NCBI GenBank assembly: GCA_011526585.1
Contig: WYBB01000130.1
Coordinates: forward strand, 1 to 51,993
DNA: 51,993 bases
Reading direction: 5' to 3'
Source of the DNA: Deltaproteobacteria bacterium
GTDB lineage: Bacteria; Myxococcota_A; UBA9042; PHBI01
Shown: one piece after another, positions 48,958 through 51,993 of the stretch
How positions within the stretch are numbered: the first letter of the stretch is position 1
How the letters are laid out: every line of letters starts with the position of its first letter
Notes under the pieces: model-generated
What the model saw: only the letters and a program-made list of their open reading frames with translations
Told to the model about the DNA's origin: nothing
Databases searched by the model: none
Program-made: the position numbers and the translations under genes

Positions 48958-49982
48958 GGCGCGATGCCGTGCGCGATGAGCGCGGCCTGGGTGCGTGACT
49001 GGACCCCGAGCTTCGACAGCACGCGCTTGGAGTGGGTCTTGACCGTCTCGAGCGACACGAAGAGCGCGCGCGCGATCGCCTCGTTGTCGAGCCCACGCCC
49101 GATCTGCTCGAGCACGACCTGCTCGCTGCGCGTGAGTCCGTGGCGTCGCGCCAGCGCCTCGAGCAGCGGCTTGGAGCGCACGCGCTCGTGGTCCTCGAGC
49201 TCCAGCACGAATCCGCCCTCGGCCGGCGCCGCTCGCACCTGTCCGGCGAGCCCCGAGATCGCGAACGCCGTGTGCCCGCGACGCCCGATCCGCGCCGCCT
49301 CCTCGCCGAGCCGCGCGGGCTCGACCCCGCTCCGTGCGAGGAGGCGCTCCGCGTCGCGCGAGGCCCACTGCACGTCGCCCCTGGCGTCGACGACCACCGT
49401 CGGCCGCGCCGCCACCGCATCCAGCGCGAGCTCGATCGCGCGCACCCGCCGCTGCGCGACCTGCGCGCGCCGCTCGCGCCGCACCACCGCGCGCACCGCC
49501 GGCAGGCACCGCTCGAGGAGGCGCCGCTCCGCCCGCCCGTAAGGGCGCTGCCCCTCGCGCCCGAAGAGCAGCCCCACCATGTCCGGCGCGCCATAGGGTT
49601 GCCCCATCGGCCACAGGCAGAGGAGGTCGTCGACCCCGAGCGGCTGATAGAAGCCGCGATAGGCGCCGCTCTGCCGGTAGTCCTCGTGCGTCAGCACGTC
49701 GCCCAGCGCCACCGTCACGCGCACGGCGTCCGCGCCCTTGAGCGCGCGCTGCAGCGGATCGGCGCGGTACATCTCGGCGTTGTAGAACGCCATGTGCCGC
49801 CCGAGCGTCCCCGTGAGCCCCAGCGGCAGCCCGTCACCATCGAAGGCGAAGACCAGCGTCTCGTGCGCGCCGAGCGCACGCGAGATCTCCGGCATGAACG
49901 CATGCTCGAGCTCCGCCACCGTCGCCGCCTCGGCGGCGGCCTCGATCGCGCGGTTCACGGCAGCTGTGGCTGGGTGTGACAT
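48942..49982 (-). CDS. LuxR-type transcriptional regulator
   Basis: 346 residues. An N-terminal sensor-like region (about 1-180; FMPEISRALGAHETLVFAFDG, DPLQRALKGADAVRVTVALGDVLTHEDYRQSG, FYQPLGVDDLLCLWPMG) resembles GAF/autoinducer-like modules. A short PAS-like stretch (PTVVVDARGDVQWASRDAERLLARSG) follows, and a C-terminal LuxR helix-turn-helix (about 281-340): LTRSEQVVLEQIGRGLDNEAIARALFVSLETVKTHSKRVLSKLGVQSRTQAA. The ligand is unknown. GGAGG lies upstream of the ATG. It is divergent from the shortened propeller ORF and may control it or the convergent gene. Confidence 0.9.
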   Translation of the reverse strand: MSHPATAAVNRAIEAAAEAATVAELEHAFMPEISRALGAHETLVFAFDGDGLPLGLTGTLGRHMAFYNAEMYRADPLQRALKGADAVRVTVALGDVLTHEDYRQSGAYRGFYQPLGVDDLLCLWPMGQPYGAPDMVGLLFGREGQRPYGRAERRLLERCLPAVRAVVRRERRAQVAQRRVRAIELALDAVAARPTVVVDARGDVQWASRDAERLLARSGVEPARLGEEAARIGRRGHTAFAISGLAGQVRAAPAEGGFVLELEDHERVRSKPLLEALARRHGLTRSEQVVLEQIGRGLDNEAIARALFVSLETVKTHSKRVLSKLGVQSRTQAALIAHGIAPQRDP

Positions 49983-50240
49983 CGCCGACGACCTCCGGAT
50001 GCACCCAGCTTACCAGCCGCCCGCTCGAAAGGAAGCTCGCGCGCAAAATTCACCTCGCTCGCCATCACCGGCGAGGTCGCCAGGATCGACCCCGACGGCA
50101 ACCGCGAGACGCTGGCCTTCATCCCGCTCGGCGCCTACCCCGCCGAGCCGTGCTCTCCCGGCGACTTCGCCCTCCTGCACGGCCTCGCCGTCGATCTCTT
50201 CGGCCACGTCTACGTCGGCGCCGCCGCGTGCTCGCCCGAG

Positions 50241-50876
50241 GTGCGCGGCATCTGGCGCATCTCGCCTTCCGGCAACAAGACCCGCATCGCCTCGCTCCCG
50301 CTCGACGTCCACCCCAACGGCCTCGCGCTCTACCGCGGCCACGTCTACGTCACCGACCACGGCGCCGGCCGCATCTACCGCGCGCCCAAGTACGGCAACG
50401 GCCAACCCGCCGAGCTCTGGCTCGCCTCCGAGCTCCTCGCCTTCGTGCCCAACGACTTCATGGCCCCCGGCGCCAACGGCATCCAGTTCTACCTGCGCAC
50501 CGCCTACGTCGCCAACTCCGCGCAGCAGACCATCCTCGCCATCGACCTCGACAACGACGACGCCCCGGTATCCATCGAGGTCGCGCACGACTTCTTCCCC
50601 GGCTGCGACGACATGGCCATCGACCTCTTCGGCCGCATCTACTGCGCCACCAACCCCTTCCAGACCGTCGTGCGCGTCGATCCCGACGGCTCGCAGCACA
50701 TCCTCTTCACCGCCGCCGACGGCCTCGACGGCCCGACCGCGCTGACCTTCGGCCGCCTCTTCGACAGCTTCTCGCTCTACATCGCCAACGCCGCGTTCCC
50801 GTTCTTCCCGGGCACCGGCCACGGGCCCTCGGTGCTGGTCACCGAGGTCGACGTGCCCGGCTACCCGCTGCGCTGA
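50241..50876 (+). CDS. Propeller-like protein lacking a normal 5' end (possibly a pseudogene)
   Basis: 211 residues from GTG 50241, with NHL/ScyD-like blades (GIWRISPSGNKTRIASLPLDVHPNGLALYRGHVYVTDHGAGRIYRA, DDMAIDLFGRIYCATNPFQTVVRVDPDGSQ, LDGPTALTFGRLFDSFSLYIANAAF). The same frame is open back to 49980 and encodes further blade sequence (GEVARIDPDGNRE, HGLAVDLFGHVYVGAA) but contains no ATG, GTG or TTG upstream of 50241, and a stop at 49977-49979. There is no signal peptide, unlike the related exported lipoprotein at 24930. Either the 5' end was deleted or start lies at an unusual codon; protein function is unassigned. Confidence 0.55.
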   Translation: MRGIWRISPSGNKTRIASLPLDVHPNGLALYRGHVYVTDHGAGRIYRAPKYGNGQPAELWLASELLAFVPNDFMAPGANGIQFYLRTAYVANSAQQTILAIDLDNDDAPVSIEVAHDFFPGCDDMAIDLFGRIYCATNPFQTVVRVDPDGSQHILFTAADGLDGPTALTFGRLFDSFSLYIANAAFPFFPGTGHGPSVLVTEVDVPGYPLR

Positions 50877-50886
50877 GCTCTTCCCC

Positions 50887-50932
50887 CGATCGCGATCGGC
50901 CGCGCCCCGGCCGCGATCGATCGCGATCGATC
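50887..50932. repeat. GATC-rich palindromes before the multicopper oxidase gene
   Basis: A 12-bp palindrome CGATCGCGATCG (50887-50898) and an 18-bp perfect palindrome of GATC units (50915-50932) flank a GC-rich spacer, giving six GATC sites in 45 bases. It could be an operator, a hairpin terminator for the upstream ORF, or a methylation-rich site. A TTGACC (50935-50940) follows but no matching -10 was found. Confidence 0.55.
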
Positions 50933-50986
50933 ACTTGACCCATGGGGTCCGGAGGTGGCACCCCTACGCCTCACCCGAGGGCCGTC

Positions 50987-51993
50987 ATGGGCAATTTCAC
51001 ACATATTTCCACGGCTTGCACCTTGGCGCTCTTCGCCGCCTGCGCCGCTGACGACCCCGACGCCGGCACGAGCGACGCGCCTCCGGCCGAGACGGCCGAC
51101 GCGCAAGCCCCGGCGCCCGACACGAGCATACCCGCCGACGAGACCACCGCGGGCGCGGACGACATCGACACGAGCGCCCAGGACGGGGCTGAGCCCGAGG
51201 TGCTCGGCCCGGTCGAGCTCGCGCCGCCGCCGGTCATCGGCCCGCGCGCGGCGACGGACCTCGACCCGGCGCACGGCGTCGTGTCGATCGCGCTCAAGGC
51301 CTCCGAGATGAGGAAGCGCCTGCTCGACGTTCAGCTCTCGATGTACGGCTACGACAGCGAATATCCTGGCCCGACGATCCAGGCGTGGGTCGGCGACGAG
51401 GTGCGCGTGCGCTTCGAAAACGATCTTCCCGAGGCGACCACCATCCACTGGCACGGCCTGCGCATCCCCGACTGGATGGACGGCAACCCGCGGATCCAGG
51501 CCCCGGTCGAGCCGGGCGCGAGCTTCGAGTACGTCTTCGTCGTGCCCGAGGCCGGCACCTTCTGGTACCACCCGCACGTGCGCACCAACGAGCAGGTCGA
51601 AAAGGGCCTCTACGGCGCCTTCATCGTGCACGAGCGCGAGCCCCCGGTCGTCGACGCCGACCGCGTCTTCTTCCTCGACGACATGCTGCTCGACGCCGGC
51701 GGCTTCCCGCCCTTTCTCGCCAACCACATGGAGGCGATGCACGGCCGCCTCGGCAACACCCTCGTCACCAACGGCAAGGCGGACACGCTCGCCATCACCG
51801 CGCACGCCGGCCAGGTCGAGCGCTGGCGCCTCGTCAACCCGTCGAACGCGCGCACGATGTCGCTCTCGATCGAAGGCGCCACCTGGCGCGTCATGGGCAC
51901 CGACGGCGGCCTCATCGCCGAGCCCTACCACGTCGACCGCCTCACGCTCGCCGTCGGGCAGCGCTTCGATCTCGAGGTGCGCTTCGAGACCGA
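50987..51993 (+). CDS. Multicopper oxidase lipoprotein, 3' end outside the window
   Basis: At least 335 residues, still open at the right edge. ATG at 50987 has a GAGG upstream. The lipoprotein signal ends in LFAAC (Cys19), followed by an Asp/Ala/Pro/Thr stalk of about 60 residues. The first cupredoxin domain has the type 2/3 copper ligands IHWHGLRIPDWMDG (His154, His156) and TFWYHPHVR (His195, His197); the second domain begins (ADRVFFLDDMLLDAGG, WRLVNPSNARTMSLSIEG). The type 1 site and the last HCHxxxH motif lie beyond the window. Typical roles are copper or iron oxidation, or phenol oxidation, at the cell surface. Confidence 0.92.
   Translation, partial: MGNFTHISTACTLALFAACAADDPDAGTSDAPPAETADAQAPAPDTSIPADETTAGADDIDTSAQDGAEPEVLGPVELAPPPVIGPRAATDLDPAHGVVSIALKASEMRKRLLDVQLSMYGYDSEYPGPTIQAWVGDEVRVRFENDLPEATTIHWHGLRIPDWMDGNPRIQAPVEPGASFEYVFVVPEAGTFWYHPHVRTNEQVEKGLYGAFIVHEREPPVVDADRVFFLDDMLLDAGGFPPFLANHMEAMHGRLGNTLVTNGKADTLAITAHAGQVERWRLVNPSNARTMSLSIEGATWRVMGTDGGLIAEPYHVDRLTLAVGQRFDLEVRFET

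Overview
The window is a GC-rich (roughly 70 percent) bacterial chromosome segment with dense, often overlapping genes. Several features suggest a large-genome predatory or social deltaproteobacterium-type organism, most likely Myxococcota (Polyangiales or Sandaracinaceae-like). These are three eukaryotic-type Ser/Thr kinase-family proteins, many lipoproteins with Asp/Thr/Pro/Ala-rich linkers, a DUF2914 protein, an AgmX-type lipoprotein, and a sigma-32-like factor behind a sigma-54-type promoter. The taxonomic call is inference from gene content only. No tRNA, rRNA, CRISPR array, transposase, integrase or phage gene was recognised, so this looks like core or ordinary accessory chromosome rather than a mobile island.

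Layout. 1-771: the N-terminus of a coiled-coil protein (minus strand), then about 700 bases without a convincing gene, holding a likely terminator and three units bounded by inverted repeats. 772-3775: a regulatory patch with a sigma-32-like factor, a divergent degenerate phosphoribosyltransferase and a zinc-ribbon pseudokinase. 3982-7630: a membrane pyrophosphatase with a small exported membrane protein, and a DUF924 protein. 7735-11191: a Ser/Thr kinase with a six-helix membrane tail, a lipoprotein, and a Uma2 nuclease-like protein. 11224-16412: a polysaccharide O-acylation cassette (two SGNH hydrolase-like proteins flanking an MBOAT acyltransferase, plus a GNAT). 16635-22191: a housekeeping operon leuS - START protein - membrane protein - aroC - rsgA. 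22297-26072: a voltage-gated-type ion channel, tdk, a beta-barrel-like protein and a propeller lipoprotein. 26087-34047: a giant kinase/cyclase-like/ATPase/TPR regulator, divergent from a DUF2914 lipoprotein - GH57 - galT operon. 34112-37384: a YrdC/YciO protein, an unknown protein and a TPR protein. 37535-45496: a six-gene minus-strand operon (heterodimeric ABC exporter, transketolase, solo secretin-domain protein, AgmX-like lipoprotein, M19 dipeptidase-like protein). 45671-51993: lipoproteins, uronate dehydrogenase, a LuxR-type regulator, a 5'-shortened propeller ORF and a multicopper oxidase cut by the window end.

Points that deserve most attention: (i) a near-perfect sigma-54 promoter embedded in a 13-bp inverted repeat, driving a second sigma factor; (ii) several promoters whose -10 box lies 6-9 bases before the start codon, implying leaderless mRNAs and deciding starts for a Uma2 protein, an SGNH protein and the ABC exporter; (iii) a series of degenerate enzymes (phosphoribosyltransferase, pseudokinase, cyclase-like domain, M19 peptidase with Glu replaced by Gln); (iv) the twin-SGNH/MBOAT cassette; (v) the structured non-coding region near the left edge. 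No single locus is clearly a new defence or mobile system.
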